A stretch of 64,000 nucleotides of DNA from Vanessa cardui (taxonomy: Eukaryota; Arthropoda; Insecta; Lepidoptera; Nymphalidae): assembly GCF_905220365.1 (NCBI RefSeq), contig NC_061153.1:1198001-1262000 (forward strand). The letters are read 5' to 3'. Shown in pieces: positions 1 to 12,552 of the stretch (within the stretch, counting starts at the first letter, position 1; each line of letters starts with the position of its first letter). The position numbers and the translations under genes were made by a program. The notes beneath the pieces are model-generated. The model ran no database searches. It was not told the origin of the DNA and saw only the letters and a list, made by a program, of their open reading frames with translations.

Positions 1-182
1 TCAAGAAGTAAGGCTCTTCACAATACATAGATCTTTCATCATTGTTTGCTTTTAAAGTGTATTAGTGTTACACTATTTCACAATAGTTAATTAATGATGA
101 TCTTATAATATAAGTTAATTAAAGATAATCTTTATGAAAAAATTGTTTTAGAAATATAATATTTGTAATTATAATATAAAAA

Positions 183-1332
183 ATGGCTTCAAGAATATGT
201 GCTGCTTGTTCATCGGCTATACTAAAAAAAGATTATCTTGTATGCTCAAAATGTGAAAATTCTTATGATTTACTATGCGCTAACTTAACACCCAAGAGAT
301 TTAATCTAATGTCTAAAGATCACAAAAAGGGGTGGATTTGCCGTAGATGTCAAACTAAAACACCGCATGAACGTAATATTGTAAAACCTTTGAACGCCGA
401 AAGTGACACAACGTCTTTCCAGGCCAGTGATGAGACCTTGAACATTAGTTGTCGTAGTAAACATCTGGGAAACATAACCAATGAGCAGAGACATACTGCA
501 GGACGTTATTCATTCTCTTTCACCAAATAAAAAAGTTCTACAAGACTATACTAAGAATTTCTCAAGCGAAGAGTTGCGGTCTATAGTAAGAAACGGATTT
601 AGCTTGGTTTTAAAGGAATTCCAGGACACAATGTTCAAGAAGATTGATTCTATATATAAGGAAATAACAACGCGAATAGATCAAGTAACAGATTCGATGA
701 ATTTTATAGATCAAAAATATGAGGAAATTCATATACAAATAGGAACGAAATTTGCAATCGTGAATGAATTGCATGCGGAGAATAAGAAGTTACAAAGTAC
801 TATTGCAGATCTTACTGGAAGACTAAGCCAAATGGAACAGCATTCAAGAGCTAACAACGTTGAAATACATAATATACCGGAACATAAATCGGAAAATCTA
901 GTGACTATTGTGAAACAAATATCAAATACTACTGGCTGCAAATTGGATGAATCTGATATTCATCTCTGCACTAGAGTATCTAAACTAAATAAAACCAGCT
1001 CACGTCCACGCTCTGTTCTTGTTAAGTTTAGTTGCCCACGGGTTCGCGATGGTTTCCTCGCCTCTGCGCTTTCTTTTAATAGGAAATTTAAGGAAATAAC
1101 TCAGAAATTAAACACGGGACATATTGGGATTGCTGGAGACAAAATACTGATTTATATAATGGAACATCTCTCACCGGCTTTGAAAGCCCTTCATGCAGCA
1201 ACTCGTATAAAAGCCAAAGAAAAAAAATACAAATACGTATGGATAAAGAGCGGGCGTATCTTTGTGCGCAAGGATGATATATCTGAACATATATTTATAA
1301 AAAACGTGGAAACACTTGATCGTTTAAATTGA
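183..1332 (+). pseudogene. ORF1 of element A: PHD-like zinc finger plus coiled coil (frameshifted)
   Basis: This is the RNA-binding ORF1 protein that would coat element RNA. The first frame (183-530) opens at a good ATG in an AT-rich leader. It shows paired cysteines CAAC and CSKC, and then WICRRC, spaced like a PHD-type zinc-binding domain. From about 485 the reading moves to the frame running to 1332, where heptad-like charged residues (about codons 40-110 of that part) suggest a coiled coil. The C-terminal part resembles ORF1 proteins that end in 'VWIKSGRIFVRK', the same ending type as ORF1 of elements U and F in this window. The frame change near 485 looks like a 1-nt indel. ORF2 starts about 75 bp downstream. 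Confidence 0.75.
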
Positions 1333-1409
1333 TCTGTTCGCAATTAGATAGTCCGTCTTATTGCCTCGTCAAGTTTTGTGCTTTTTTTTTGTTCTATTTG
1401 TTACCTGCA

Positions 1410-4267
1410 ATGTTCGTTCCTCTAAGTTTCTATTATCAAAATGTAAGAGGCCTTAGGTCATGCATTAAGGATATATATTTAAGGCTAAAGAATGTTTCAT
1501 ATGATGTAATAATTCTCACAGAAACGTGGTTAAACTCTACTATCAGCGATTCAGAGATATTCGATGCAGAATACATGGTATACCGAAGAGATCGTATAGG
1601 CTCTAAACTAGGTGGAGGAGTTTTGATAGCAGTCTCTAAAAAAATTATTTCTTACAGACTGACTGACTGTAACAGTGAATGCGAGGATATTTGGGTTAAG
1701 ATTCAACTGAATGAATGTAAGCAAACTATAAAAATTTGTGGGGTTTACTTGCCGCCTCCATTATCACAAAATACATTAAAAAAATTTCTTGACAACAGTA
1801 ATCGAGTAATAGATCAACATGTCACGACATATACTTTAATCTGTGGTGATTTTAACTTGCCTTCTTTGATGTGGAGCACGGATTTAACCAGTTGTAAATC
1901 GATTCCAGTCGTTAACACAACTGCACCTTACATAACCAATTGAATGATTTTTTAACTTTAAATGATCTTAACCAATACAATCACATTACTAACGGCAATA
2001 ATAGAATTTTGGATTTGGTTTTATGTAATGCTAAAATAAGCGACTTAACTGAATCACAATCTGCTATTAGGAATGTGGACACCCATCATCCTCCTCTTGA
2101 ATTTTACGTAAATGTCATATGTAAACAAAATCATGATGCATATGTCGACAAGTTGAATTACTACAAAGCGGATTAAAATAAAATTATAAAAGAATTAGAA
2201 ATGATTTCATGGGCAGATGAGCTTTTAAAATATGATTGCGTAAATGATATGGTGGATAAATTTTATGCCATAGTAAATAAAATAATTCATACCCATGTAC
2301 CCAAATGTAAAAAGTCTGGTACTAAGTATCCTGTATGGTACAACTCTCATTTAATACGTCTACTAGGAAAAAAATATAAATACCATATTAGATTTAAAAA
2401 ATATAACAATCCACTTGATAGATTAGAATTCCAATATCTCCGTGATGACAGCGAAAAACTTATAAACTATTGTTACTCTAATTATATAACTACAATTGAA
2501 TCGACAATAGGTGAAAACCCTAAGTATTTTTGGACGCATTTCAAAAATAAGTGGAATAAAATGTCTAACTATCCAGCACTTATGAAACTAGGAAATAAGC
2601 AATCAAGTGATAAAAAAGAAATATCTAATCTATTTGCAACCCACTTTGCCACAGTATTTGAGAAAAGATTAAATAACACTAATTATGATACAAGTCCTAT
2701 TAATCCGTTAGGTGACATGCCAAATATTTGCATCTCACAAAAAAGTATCATCGCTAAAATAAAAAGACTTGACAAAAAACAGGGAGCTGGGCCAGATAAT
2801 ATCCCACCCACCTTTTTGATTGCCTGTATGGATCCCATTTCTATTCCGCTGTATATTATTTTCAACACCTCGATAAAGAAGGGCAAATTTCCTGAAAAAT
2901 GGAAAGAGGCAAGAATTGTACCTATATTCAAGGATGGTCAGAGGGAGGATGTTCGTAATTATCGTCCTATTTCAATTTTATCAACTATGTCTAAACTATT
3001 TGAATCACTTATTTATCCTTTCATCTTTGACCATGTCAGACACCTCTTGTCTGAACGACAACATGGATTTATTGCCAAAAGGTCCACAAATACTAATCTA
3101 CAATATGTAACAAATCTCATAAAGGCAGTGGATGATAACAAACAAGTAGATGTAATATATAGCGATTTTTCTAAAGCTTTTGACTAGGTTGATCATGATA
3201 TACTTTTGGAAAAACTTAAAAGCTTTGGTATTACAGGTTTGTTTTTATCGTGGTGTGGGTCTTATCTTCATGACAGGAAAGGATGTGTAGTGATTGACGG
3301 AAGCCACTCAGAATCTTTTAGTGCTACATCCGGGGTCCCTCAAGGATCAAACCTGGGTCCACTATTTTTTATTCTATTTGTAAATGACCTGGCTGACTTA
3401 TTTACTTCTTCAAACGCGTACATGTTCGCTGACGATCTTAAAATAGTAAAGGTTATTAAGAATGAATCGGATATGATTTTACTACAAGAGGACATCAATA
3501 GATTAATTAATTGGTGCAAATGTAATCGAATGTATTTGAATTCTTCCAAATGTATCCACGTTACTTTTACTAGAAAGAAACAACCAATGTTAACTTCTTA
3601 CTATATTTCAGACCAAGTGATAAAAAGTTGTAATACAGTTCGTGATTTGGGAATATTTTTTGACAGCCAATTAAGATTTGATAAACATATAGATTCAGTC
3701 GTAACTATGGCATTTAAATCACTCGGTTTTGTCCTCCGTCAGTCCAGGGAATTTAAAAATTACACTACCTTAATAAAATTATTTAACTGTTTTGTAAGAA
3801 GTAGATTGGAATACTGTTGCCAGGTATGGAATCCCTCATATAAAGTGCATAGAGACAGGGTTGAAAGAGTTCAAAAGCGGTTTATTAGACACCTAGCATT
3901 CCGTTACAAGATCCCACAGGAATTTGAAACATACCACAAAAAACTTAAATATTTTGGAATGCAATCGCTCTATGCTCGTAGATCTATACTAGACCAAAAA
4001 TTTTTATATAAATTATTTAACAATGATATTGACAGTCCACATTTATTACATGAACTATATATAAATGTACCTCACGCGCCACCTAGGCACCAACGTGCAT
4101 ATTTTACATATGGTGCTTGTAAAACTAAATTAGGTAAGAACGCGCCGCTAGTTCGCATGTCGATTGCATATAATTTATGTGCGACTCGTGAATCGGACTT
4201 AGACATAGGTCACAATAGCCTGTCAGTGTTTGCCAAAAAATGTAAGAATTGTTACAGTACGTTATAA
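1410..4267 (+). pseudogene. ORF2 of element A: AP endonuclease and reverse transcriptase (broken)
   Basis: Target-primed reverse transcription enzyme. The ATG at 1410 opens just before the endonuclease start (FYYQNVRGL). The endonuclease shows ILTETWL, RRDR..GGGV, ICGDFN and, after a break, LDLVL and THHPP. The RT follows with GAGPDNIPP, NYRPISIL, DFSKAFD, SGVPQGSNLGP and the catalytic FADD (about 3427-3438), then the thumb region. It is broken by a frame change near 1940, a TAA near 2174 and a TAG in 'AFD*VDHD' near 3185. The catalytic residues survive, so decay looks limited to these lesions. Confidence 0.9.
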
Positions 4268-4512
4268 TATTTGTAGTAAATTGTGTGTTTATCCTTAAGT
4301 TTTATTTTTATAAGTATTACTATTAAAAAATGTCTTCAATATCTGTAATATAATGTCTGTCTAGTCTTAAGATATTTTTATAAAATACGAAGCATGTTGT
4401 GTTCTCCTATAATTGTGAGTGCATAGGTATAGGTTAAGTTTTGTGAATGTATTAGTGTAAGTTTTTTGTGTACTAACGTTGGAGATCCTTATAAAATAAA
4501 AAATAAAAAATT

Positions 4513-5384
4513 AATTAGTTCAGTTCAGTTCAATTCAATATTTCAGTTCTTCATTTAGATAGTTAAATAATAGTATTTATGTTTAAACTTTGAAATATAT
4601 TTTTTATAAAAATACCGCACTCAGTGTTAGGTTTACTGTCACACTAATTGACGCTGACTGTTGACAGATGACATATTATGACAGATGGTCATAGATTATG
4701 TAATCATTTAACTACTACAATATTGTCATTTAGTGTCGATATTTAGATAAGGATTTTGTATCTTTATTTATTTATTAATTAGATATTATTTTTTATTTTT
4801 TGCTTTTTAGTCTATTTTGCTGAACAAAGAAAGTGAGCTTATTTTTTTTAGATAGATATAAATTTTATCTATCTTTGTTCAGTATAGAATTTTATAACGC
4901 ATTTTTTTTTTATACATTTATATAGATATATTATTAACTTTTCTTTATGTTTTGGTTTTGTATTTTTGTATACTATGTTTATTTTTTTTAAGATGTTGTG
5001 TGTGGGTTTCCCCTTTGTTTGTAAACAATTATTGTTAAGAATTAATATATAATATTATGTTTTAAAGCTGGTGGGTTGTGAAACACAGTTTTTGAAAACT
5101 CCATATTTATTATTATTATTTTTTTTTATTCTGTTTTCTATTATATTTATTTATTTATTTTTATTTATTAATATTTATACGTTATAAGTATTTTCTTATA
5201 TATTGTTTTTATTTAATTTAATCATATATTCATTTATATATTACTGTCTCAGTTATATCTATATCAAATAGTAATATACAGAGTGACCAGTTTTTGTCCT
5301 TTTCATCCGATGATGACTCGAGTAGCAATGTTGTACAAGTTTCGTTCCATTAAATGTAACACTTAATTCTCATTTCTCCACTCT
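4513..5384. other. AT-rich non-coding stretch (leader of element B)
   Basis: There is no supported gene. It lies between the tail of A and the first endonuclease codons of B, so it is probably B's 5' UTR plus older flanking DNA. It holds a stem-loop at about 4820-4882 (CTGAACAAAGA pairs with TCTTTGTTCAG, with AGATAGATA/TATCTATCT inside). The same sequence recurs at 6668-7539 through the tandem duplication. Confidence 0.6.
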
Positions 5385-5741
5385 TGGGAAAAATTTTAAT
5401 GTACTTCATATCAACGCCCAAAGTATTCCGGGTATATACCCAGACATGCTTGCATCTTTTGAATCAAGAAACATTCATGCAATTTTAATTTCAGAATCTT
5501 GGCTTAAGCCTTGTCTGCCCTCCACGTCTTACTCCTTGCCTGGGTTTCATCTCATCCGCAACGACCGCATTGGCAGGGGAGGTGGTGGAGTCGCGATTTA
5601 TCTCCGCTCATATATTCCTTTTAAAATTTTAAATTCGTCGATTCAGCCCCCTCCCCCTGATGCGGCCGAACATCTGCTTTTAGAAGTCGTGCTATCCCAT
5701 AGTAAAATCTTGCTCGGTGTTTTTTATAGCCCTCCACAGTT
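5385..5741 (+). pseudogene. Element B endonuclease N-terminus, duplicated truncated copy
   Basis: Encodes the first part of an AP endonuclease: VLHINAQS, then ILISESWL, RNDRIGRGGGGVAIYLR and GVFYSPP. It ends where element C's 3' UTR begins on the other strand. This copy is produced by the tandem duplication and is a dead end, because nothing downstream continues the protein. Confidence 0.85.
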
Positions 5742-6504
5742 ACTGATGGCAATGCGTCATATATTTTACGACGCATTGATGTTTTGCGGGTGCTGTCGTT
5801 CAGAAGGAGACCGAGTCCTGGCGAGACGTAGACATTGGTCTTCACCCTGTCGTTACAGAAAGCCATCCTTACTCTTTCTGAATTGTTATCCATGAATAGG
5901 GCAACACCTCGGATCCTCATTCCAGGTTGCCCTTTTTCACCTATTCCTGTTATTATATAATTTCGGAGACTGGATGTTGTTGGCTGTCGGTGATTCGGGT
6001 TTGTTTGTGCTATTTGTGTGGTTGTGGTGTGTCTGTTCGGAGCAGGTATGGTTTTATTTACGTTTGTGGCTCTTACCCCCACTTCGTAGATATAACATAG
6101 GAAGTGGTCTCTAGTCCGTTTGTCCTGTGCAAGAGTTCCGCAACTGTCTCTTTGTTGATATTGCGGGAGACAGTGTTTTCTAGGTTGTGCCTTGCGGTTT
6201 GAAACCTTGGGTAGTCCAATAAAATGTGCCATATCGATTAGCTGATGTCTGGGTCGCACTCACAGCCGGGACTATCTTTAAGCCCAAACCGGTGCAGGTA
6301 CTCCCCGAAACCCCCGTGTTCTGTGAGGATTTGTATGTGGGTTTGGTTGAGTTTCGTTCCCCTGACTAGGCTGTAGGCCTGTCTAATGTTGGGCAGGAAA
6401 GTTCTCGTGACCGCACCCTGTGAAGCCGAATTGTACCTGTCTTGCCATCTGGCAATGGATTCCTCTCTGATTTTGTTTCTCACATATGACAAAGGGATTT
6501 CGGG
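5738..6504 (-). pseudogene. Element C 3' end, duplicated truncated copy
   Basis: Minus-strand C-terminus of C's ORF2 (Cys-rich tail GCECDPD) and 3' UTR, cut at 6501 by the duplication breakpoint. It is identical to 7893-8656. Confidence 0.85.
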
Positions 6505-8659
6505 ATAATGTCTGTCTAGTCTTAAGATATTTTTATAAAATACGAAGCATGTTGTGTTCTCCTATAATTGTGAGTGCATAGGTATAGGTTAAGTTTTGTG
6601 AATGTATTAGTGTAAGTTTTTTGTGTACTAACGTTGGAGATCCTTATAAAATAAAAAATAAAAAATTAATTAGTTCAGTTCAGTTCAATTCAATATTTCA
6701 GTTCTTCATTTAGATAGTTAAATAATAGTATTTATGTTTAAACTTTGAAATATATTTTTTATAAAAATACCGCACTCAGTGTTAGGTTTACTGTCACACT
6801 AATTGACGCTGACTGTTGACAGATGACATATTATGACAGATGGTCATAGATTATGTAATCATTTAACTACTACAATATTGTCATTTAGTGTCGATATTTA
6901 GATAAGGATTTTGTATCTTTATTTATTTATTAATTAGATATTATTTTTTATTTTTTGCTTTTTAGTCTATTTTGCTGAACAAAGAAAGTGAGCTTATTTT
7001 TTTTAGATAGATATAAATTTTATCTATCTTTGTTCAGTATAGAATTTTATAACGCATTTTTTTTTTATACATTTATATAGATATATTATTAACTTTTCTT
7101 TATGTTTTGGTTTTGTATTTTTGTATACTATGTTTATTTTTTTTAAGATGTTGTGTGTGGGTTTCCCCTTTGTTTGTAAACAATTATTGTTAAGAATTAA
7201 TATATAATATTATGTTTTAAAGCTGGTGGGTTGTGAAACACAGTTTTTGAAAACTCCATATTTATTATTATTATTTTTTTTTATTCTGTTTTCTATTATA
7301 TTTATTTATTTATTTTTATTTATTAATATTTATACGTTATAAGTATTTTCTTATATATTGTTTTTATTTAATTTAATCATATATTCATTTATATATTACT
7401 GTCTCAGTTATATCTATATCAAATAGTAATATACAGAGTGACCAGTTTTTGTCCTTTTCATCCGATGATGACTCGAGTAGCAATGTTGTACAAGTTTCGT
7501 TCCATTAAATGTAACACTTAATTCTCATTTCTCCACTCTTGGGAAAAATTTTAATGTACTTCATATCAACGCCCAAAGTATTCCGGGTATATACCCAGAC
7601 ATGCTTGCATCTTTTGAATCAAGAAACATTCATGCAATTTTAATTTCAGAATCTTGGCTTAAGCCTTGTCTGCCCTCCACGTCTTACTCCTTGCCTGGGT
7701 TTCATCTCATCCGCAACGACCGCATTGGCAGGGGAGGTGGTGGAGTCGCGATTTATCTCCGCTCATATATTCCTTTTAAAATTTTAAATTCGTCGATTCA
7801 GCCCCCTCCCCCTGATGCGGCCGAACATCTGCTTTTAGAAGTCGTGCTATCCCATAGTAAAATCTTGCTCGGTGTTTTTTATAGCCCTCCACAGTTACTG
7901 ATGGCAATGCGTCATATATTTTACGACGCATTGATGTTTTGCGGGTGCTGTCGTTCAGAAGGAGACCGAGTCCTGGCGAGACGTAGACATTGGTCTTCAC
8001 CCTGTCGTTACAGAAAGCCATCCTTACTCTTTCTGAATTGTTATCCATGAATAGGGCAACACCTCGGATCCTCATTCCAGGTTGCCCTTTTTCACCTATT
8101 CCTGTTATTATATAATTTCGGAGACTGGATGTTGTTGGCTGTCGGTGATTCGGGTTTGTTTGTGCTATTTGTGTGGTTGTGGTGTGTCTGTTCGGAGCAG
8201 GTATGGTTTTATTTACGTTTGTGGCTCTTACCCCCACTTCGTAGATATAACATAGGAAGTGGTCTCTAGTCCGTTTGTCCTGTGCAAGAGTTCCGCAACT
8301 GTCTCTTTGTTGATATTGCGGGAGACAGTGTTTTCTAGGTTGTGCCTTGCGGTTTGAAACCTTGGGTAGTCCAATAAAATGTGCCATATCGATTAGCTGA
8401 TGTCTGGGTCGCACTCACAGCCGGGACTATCTTTAAGCCCAAACCGGTGCAGGTACTCCCCGAAACCCCCGTGTTCTGTGAGGATTTGTATGTGGGTTTG
8501 GTTGAGTTTCGTTCCCCTGACTAGGCTGTAGGCCTGTCTAATGTTGGGCAGGAAAGTTCTCGTGACCGCACCCTGTGAAGCCGAATTGTACCTGTCTTGC
8601 CATCTGGCAATGGATTCCTCTCTGATTTTGTTTCTCACATATGACAAAGGGATTTCAGC
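6505..8659. repeat. Tandem duplication, copy 2 (2155-bp unit)
   Basis: Second copy, contiguous on its right with the rest of element C. It is therefore the copy that keeps the original order on the right side, while copy 1 is contiguous with element A on the left. The identity implies a recent event, or an assembly artefact such as an unresolved haplotype. Confidence 0.93.
7540..7892 (+). pseudogene. Element B endonuclease N-terminus, contiguous copy
   Basis: Same coding content as 5385-5741. This is the 5' exon-like half of element B, cut by element C. The downstream half resumes at 12049 (ENFVPNYSHS..LMGDFNTC). CTCCAC at 7887-7892 recurs at 12043-12048 and is a candidate target-site duplication for C. 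Joining the halves would need one base removed, so some target bases were lost or gained. Confidence 0.85.
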
Positions 8660-11600
8660 ATAATCGGGTGTTGTTTTAATTTTGAGCACACCTTCTTTGG
8701 CTAGTTGGTCTGCCCTTTCGTTTCCCATTGTTCCCACATGGGCCCTGAGCCAGAACAGGCGCACGCCTCTTTCTCGCGACAGTATCTCCGCTATGCACTC
8801 CTTGGTGGATTTTACTAGAGGGTGAGTAAGCCTAGTACTGCACAGTAGTTCCAGAGACGATCTGGAGTCGCTCAAGATGTTGATGTTCGGTTCTGTGCTG
8901 TGCATTGCGTTAATCACCGCTCTACGGAGCGCATATAGTTCAGACTGGAACACTGTGCACGAGGGATCCAGGCTGAAAACTTCGTTGAGTTTCTCCTTAC
9001 CTGTTTCCCACCACGTTAGTGCCGCGCCCACCTTCCCTTCGATCTTGCTTCCGTCTATGTAGATCTGTGGGCTCGTTATGTTAAGTGCCACCTGATTGGC
9101 ATCTGTCATGTCCTCGAGGAGGTCATACTCCAGATGGAGTCGAGTTGCTGGATGTGGTAGATCGCCAGCTTTAACAATTCCCTCGAGTTTGCGGTTTAGT
9201 GGTAGGTATAGGATGCTGGCAAGGATTAGCACTGCATTCAGAGATGTTGTTCGATATGCTTTGCTAATCCTCTGTGCGAATCCCCTCTGGAGTGTGTCTA
9301 ATGCCTTTCTGTTACTTTGTAGTTCAGACGCCTTTGCCCATGCAGACGCCCCATAGGTGACGATTGGCTCTACGGCTGCTATATATATGGTCCTGATGAT
9401 CTCTCTGTTCAGTCCCCAGGAGACCTTCGCTGCGCATGCCAGCTGTTTGGAACTGCTGGCAGCTTTCGTACACACGTTTTGTACGTGTTTATTGAAGTTA
9501 AGTCTCCTGTCGAATGTTAAGCCGAGAAGTATGACCTCATCAACAAGTGCCAGTGAGGTACCAGACATTGTTAAGTGTGGGGGGGTATATTTTATCTTTT
9601 TGTTAGCAGCATTGCCTGGGTCTTGTGTGCTGCGAAATTTAGCTTATTGGCTTCCCCCCATTTAACTGTTACCTCCAGCACCTTGCAGATACGATCTTCC
9701 AACTCTGCGAGGGACTTCCCAGAGAACACCAGAACCCCATCGTCTGCGAAGGCCTCACAATAAACCTCCTCGACCGATAGTCTTTGCAGGAGGGGATCCA
9801 GTATGATGTTCCAGAATGTGGGGCCCGCTATGGAGCCCTGTACGCATCCCTTCGTGATATCCCTTTCGCTCTTCTCTCATGCGTAATTGACTATTATTTT
9901 CCGGTTTTGGAGGTATGAATTTACCACCAGATATAAGTTTTTAGGGCAGCGTCTGAGTCTCAATTGGTTCTTTAGAGCCGGCCACCACGCGTTATCGAAG
10001 GCGCCCTCTATGTCCAATGATTCTAGGATAACGGAGTTACCTCTCTCTCTTTCTGTTTCCATATGTCTCATTAAATCATAGAGAGCGTCCTCGGTTCCAC
10101 GCTGTGGTAGAAATCCGTACTGACTAGAGTTGAGTGTCGGGAGTAGATGCCACTGTAGTCTTTTTACAAATAATTTCTCTACCGTTTTCCCTAGCACTGA
10201 TAGCAGGCCTATAGGGCGGTAGGATTTTGGGCTGGTGTAATCATCTTTACCCGGTTTGTTTAGTATTACTACATGGGCGACTTTCCATTGTTTCGGGAAG
10301 TATGAGATAGCTAGGCATTTGTTCGCTATCGTTAGGTTCGCTGTGAACCCATCTGGTCCCGGTGCCTTCTTGGGGTTTTGTTCTTTCAGTACGGCCTCCA
10401 ACTCAGCTCCGGTAAACGGTGGGTCTCTTCTCTCTTCTTCTCCTAGGTCTCCTATCAACTCTTTAGGAATGTTTTCCACCAGACGGCGTAGATGTGTATG
10501 GTACGGGGTGTCGGTTTCAGTCGCGTCTTCGGGGTAGAACGTCTTTGTTAAGAAGTCGGCTGACTGCTTTGGATTCAGCGTCTTGCCGTCGGGTCCTCTT
10601 AGTAGCAGGTCTTCTTTTCTAACAGACGTTCTCCTCAATACATGTTTAATTTCGTCCCACATACTCTCTTGTCCTGTCTGGTGCAGAACTCCTTCCAGCT
10701 CTTGGTTTGCGCATCCAAGGAATGATTGATGTAAAGCTCCTTGGCTGCGTTATATTCGGCTACTACGTGATTTTTCCGGTGGGGTGCAGCGTTTCTGATC
10801 CTCCTTTTTTTTCTAAGGAGGTCCTTCTTAAGATGTTCAGTTTCCTCCGTCGACCAAGGAAGGACGGTACCCTTGCGCCTTTTGCCTAACTTCGGGATCG
10901 CATTTTAACATGCTTCCCGAATAGATGTTGTGTAGGCATCTATAATGGACTCCATGTCTTCTCCGGACCTGATCGCACTTATCGTTTCGGGTGTGATGTT
11001 CTTCTTCGCTAGGGACGACAGGAATGTTTCCTTAAACGCTGACCAATTGGCCTTTTTAGTGTTATACACTCTGGTTGTTGGTGCTACTACTGGTTGCAGC
11101 TTTGTTCCAAGTTCCAGAGTGTACGTGATGGCGTTGTGGTCGGATGTGATCAGCGTCCTATCTACTTTCCAATATTTTATTTTCCCTAGCAGTAAGGTGC
11201 TGCAGTCAGTGACGTCCACTATGCTGGAACACAGTTTACCGCCTCGCCATACCTCGAAGGTGGGAGTGTTTCCAGAGTTGAGTACGTGGTAGTCCATTTC
11301 GTTTAGGAAGGCGTAGTATTCCGCCTCTCTATGATCTTCGGAGACGCTGCCCCACCAGTAACTCCAGGCATTGACATCTCCGGCTAATATAATATTGGGT
11401 GTGAATAGCGCGTTTGCTGTGGTCTTTACTCTTTCTATGTAGGGTCCTATGTCGACGTTCCCATCGAAGTATACCGAGATTACTCCAAGTCTGAAGTCTG
11501 AAGCTTCCGGCTTCCAGTATGACAGCCGATTCGGTTTCTGTCACCAGTTGGGGATCCTGTATTATCCTAAACTGGTCACCGAAAACAATTATAGCTGCCT

Positions 11601-11820
11601 TTATTGGGTTGCTTCTGTGGATGTTGTGAGTGCACTGAATTATTTTAGTGCCGGGATATTGCTTGACAGTTCCGGGGTATTGCTTGATAGTACCGCTGAT
11701 ACCCGTATAAGGCTCCTGCACTAGTGCCACTGACAATCCCTGATCTTCATGAAGCTTTAAAAGCTCGGCCATGGCTTGCCTGGAGCGCTGAACGTTACAT
11801 TGGATGAACCTCAGCCTCGT
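8220..11820 (-). pseudogene. Element C ORF2: endonuclease, RT, RNase H, Cys-rich tail (several stops)
   Basis: Read on minus, the order is: endonuclease (11820-10905; CNVQRSRQAM, VALVQEPYT, SDHNAITY); RT (about 10660-9570; PKKAPGPDGF, SYRPIGLLS, GCVQGSIAGP and a catalytic FADD near 9720); thumb (GLTFDRRLNFNKH); RNase H (9050-8690; IYIDGSK, QSELYAL, ILSDSRSS, RADQLAKEGV); and a C-terminal Cys/His tail starting GCECDPD. Stops lie near 10906, 9883, 9592 and 8396, with a frame change after about 8285. The rest of the tail continues past the stop at 8396 to about 8220. All main catalytic motifs are still visible. Confidence 0.87.
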
Positions 11821-11849
11821 CCTACTTCTAGCGTCGACTGTTGTTGTGG

Positions 11850-12042
11850 GGAACCTTATGTATTGGCTGCCTTTAGCAGTATCTTACTTTGGAACGCGCT
11901 AATCTATCCCACATTTGTTTCTGAGGGCAATCTTCGCTGAATGCCACATGTGGGAATATGTCTAATTGTTGTGATTCCTTGCAGTTTTGGCATGTCGGTG
12001 GCCTGTCTTCCTGTCTGGTTCGGCACTCCTATCATGAGTGTG
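11850..12042 (-). pseudogene. Element C ORF1 (gag) C-terminus
   Basis: On the minus strand this reads a short Cys/His segment (CQNC, then H, then C; near 11950-12010) followed by residues ending in RYC and a stop. This fits the zinc-knuckle C-terminus of an R1/I-type gag. The N-terminal bulk is missing because the insertion is 5' truncated. It overlaps or abuts the ORF2 start, as is usual in the group. Confidence 0.55.
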
Positions 12043-12048
12043 CTCCAC

Positions 12049-12552
12049 CTAGAGAATTTTGTCCCTAATTACAGCCACTCAATTTTAATGGGAGATTTTA
12101 ATACATGTTTACTTAAAGGCGACGCTAATAGTAAAAAGCTATTAACAATTACCAAACCCTGCAATCTACATTACCCCTCACAGCTACCCACTTTTCTCCC
12201 GGCTGTACCCCCTCGCTCCTTGATCTCATTATGGTCTCATCTCCGTTTCTAAGCATGGTCAGTGTTCTGCCGATGCATTTTCCTACCATGACTTAATTTT
12301 TCTCTCTTATAAAATATGTCCTCCCAAAGCAAAATCAAGAACGCTTCTGCTACGTAATTTTGGAGGAATGGATGTAAATCGTCTACGCGAGGATGCTTGT
12401 CAATTGGATTGGTCTGCGGTTATAGCAGCTGATTCTATTGACAAGAAGGTGGATACCTTCAATAGTTTGCTTATAGGGTTATACGATGTACATGCACCTA
12501 TAAGACCTGTTAGAATGAAACATCTCCCTGCACCGTGGTTGACGGGAGATCT
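12049..12552 (+). pseudogene. Element B endonuclease C-terminus and linker
   Basis: Resumes element B after C. It shows LMGDFNTCLLK, then a decayed stretch with SLLDLI. From 12368 it is open again, with a segment matching D's 'INWSGV..DKL..FNILLTQLYDKHAPIRPV' (here LYDVHAPIRPVRMKHLPAPWL). It is cut at 12553 by insertion of D; the next B codons are at 15294. Confidence 0.82.

Larger units (their letters stand above)
1..4512 (+). mobile_element. Non-LTR retrotransposon A (Jockey/CR1-like), nearly full length
   Basis: The layout is a 5' leader (1-182), ORF1 (183-1332), ORF2 (1410-4267), and a 3' UTR ending in an A-rich tail of AAAATAAAAAATAAAAAA type near 4491-4512. The order PHD-like ORF1, then AP endonuclease, then reverse transcriptase is known from CR1/Daphne-type and related Jockey-superfamily elements, and the RT motif (SGVPQGSNLGPLFF then FADDLK) fits. 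The 5' end may lie left of the window. ORF1 carries a frameshift and ORF2 a frameshift plus two stops, so the copy is dead. The exact clade is inferred. Confidence 0.85.
4350..6504. repeat. Tandem duplication, copy 1 (2155-bp unit)
   Basis: The first of two head-to-tail copies offset by 2155 bp. It contains the 3' UTR and tail of element A, an AT-rich leader, the start of element B's endonuclease (+), and the 3' part of element C (-). Every stretch I compared by eye is identical to copy 2, including both encoded frames. The breakpoint is at 6502-6505, where ATAAT microhomology (4350-4354 and 8660-8664) could have guided the event. Confidence 0.93.
7893..12042 (-). mobile_element. R1/I-like non-LTR retrotransposon C, inserted in element B
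   Basis: Minus-strand element with the C-terminus of an ORF1 (gag), an ORF2 with endonuclease, RT, RNase H and a Cys-rich tail, and a 3' UTR ending at 7893. It is moderately GC-rich compared with its AT-rich neighbours. The endonuclease phrase VALVQEPYT and the RT phrase KGCVQGSIAGPTFWN are typical of R1/I-group elements, and the RNase H domain occurs in I and some R1/LOA-type elements. It is 5' truncated inside ORF1. CTCCAC flanks both ends. Confidence 0.85.

Noticed and set aside
3340..3549. Minus-strand 69-codon frame opposite element A's RT
   Set aside because: Antisense shadow of the RT catalytic region.
7776..8414. 212-codon minus-strand frame, duplicated at 5621-6259, as a separate protein
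   Set aside because: Its first half overlaps the frameshifted C-terminal tail of element C's ORF2 and the rest is 3' UTR; the Met start is arbitrary.
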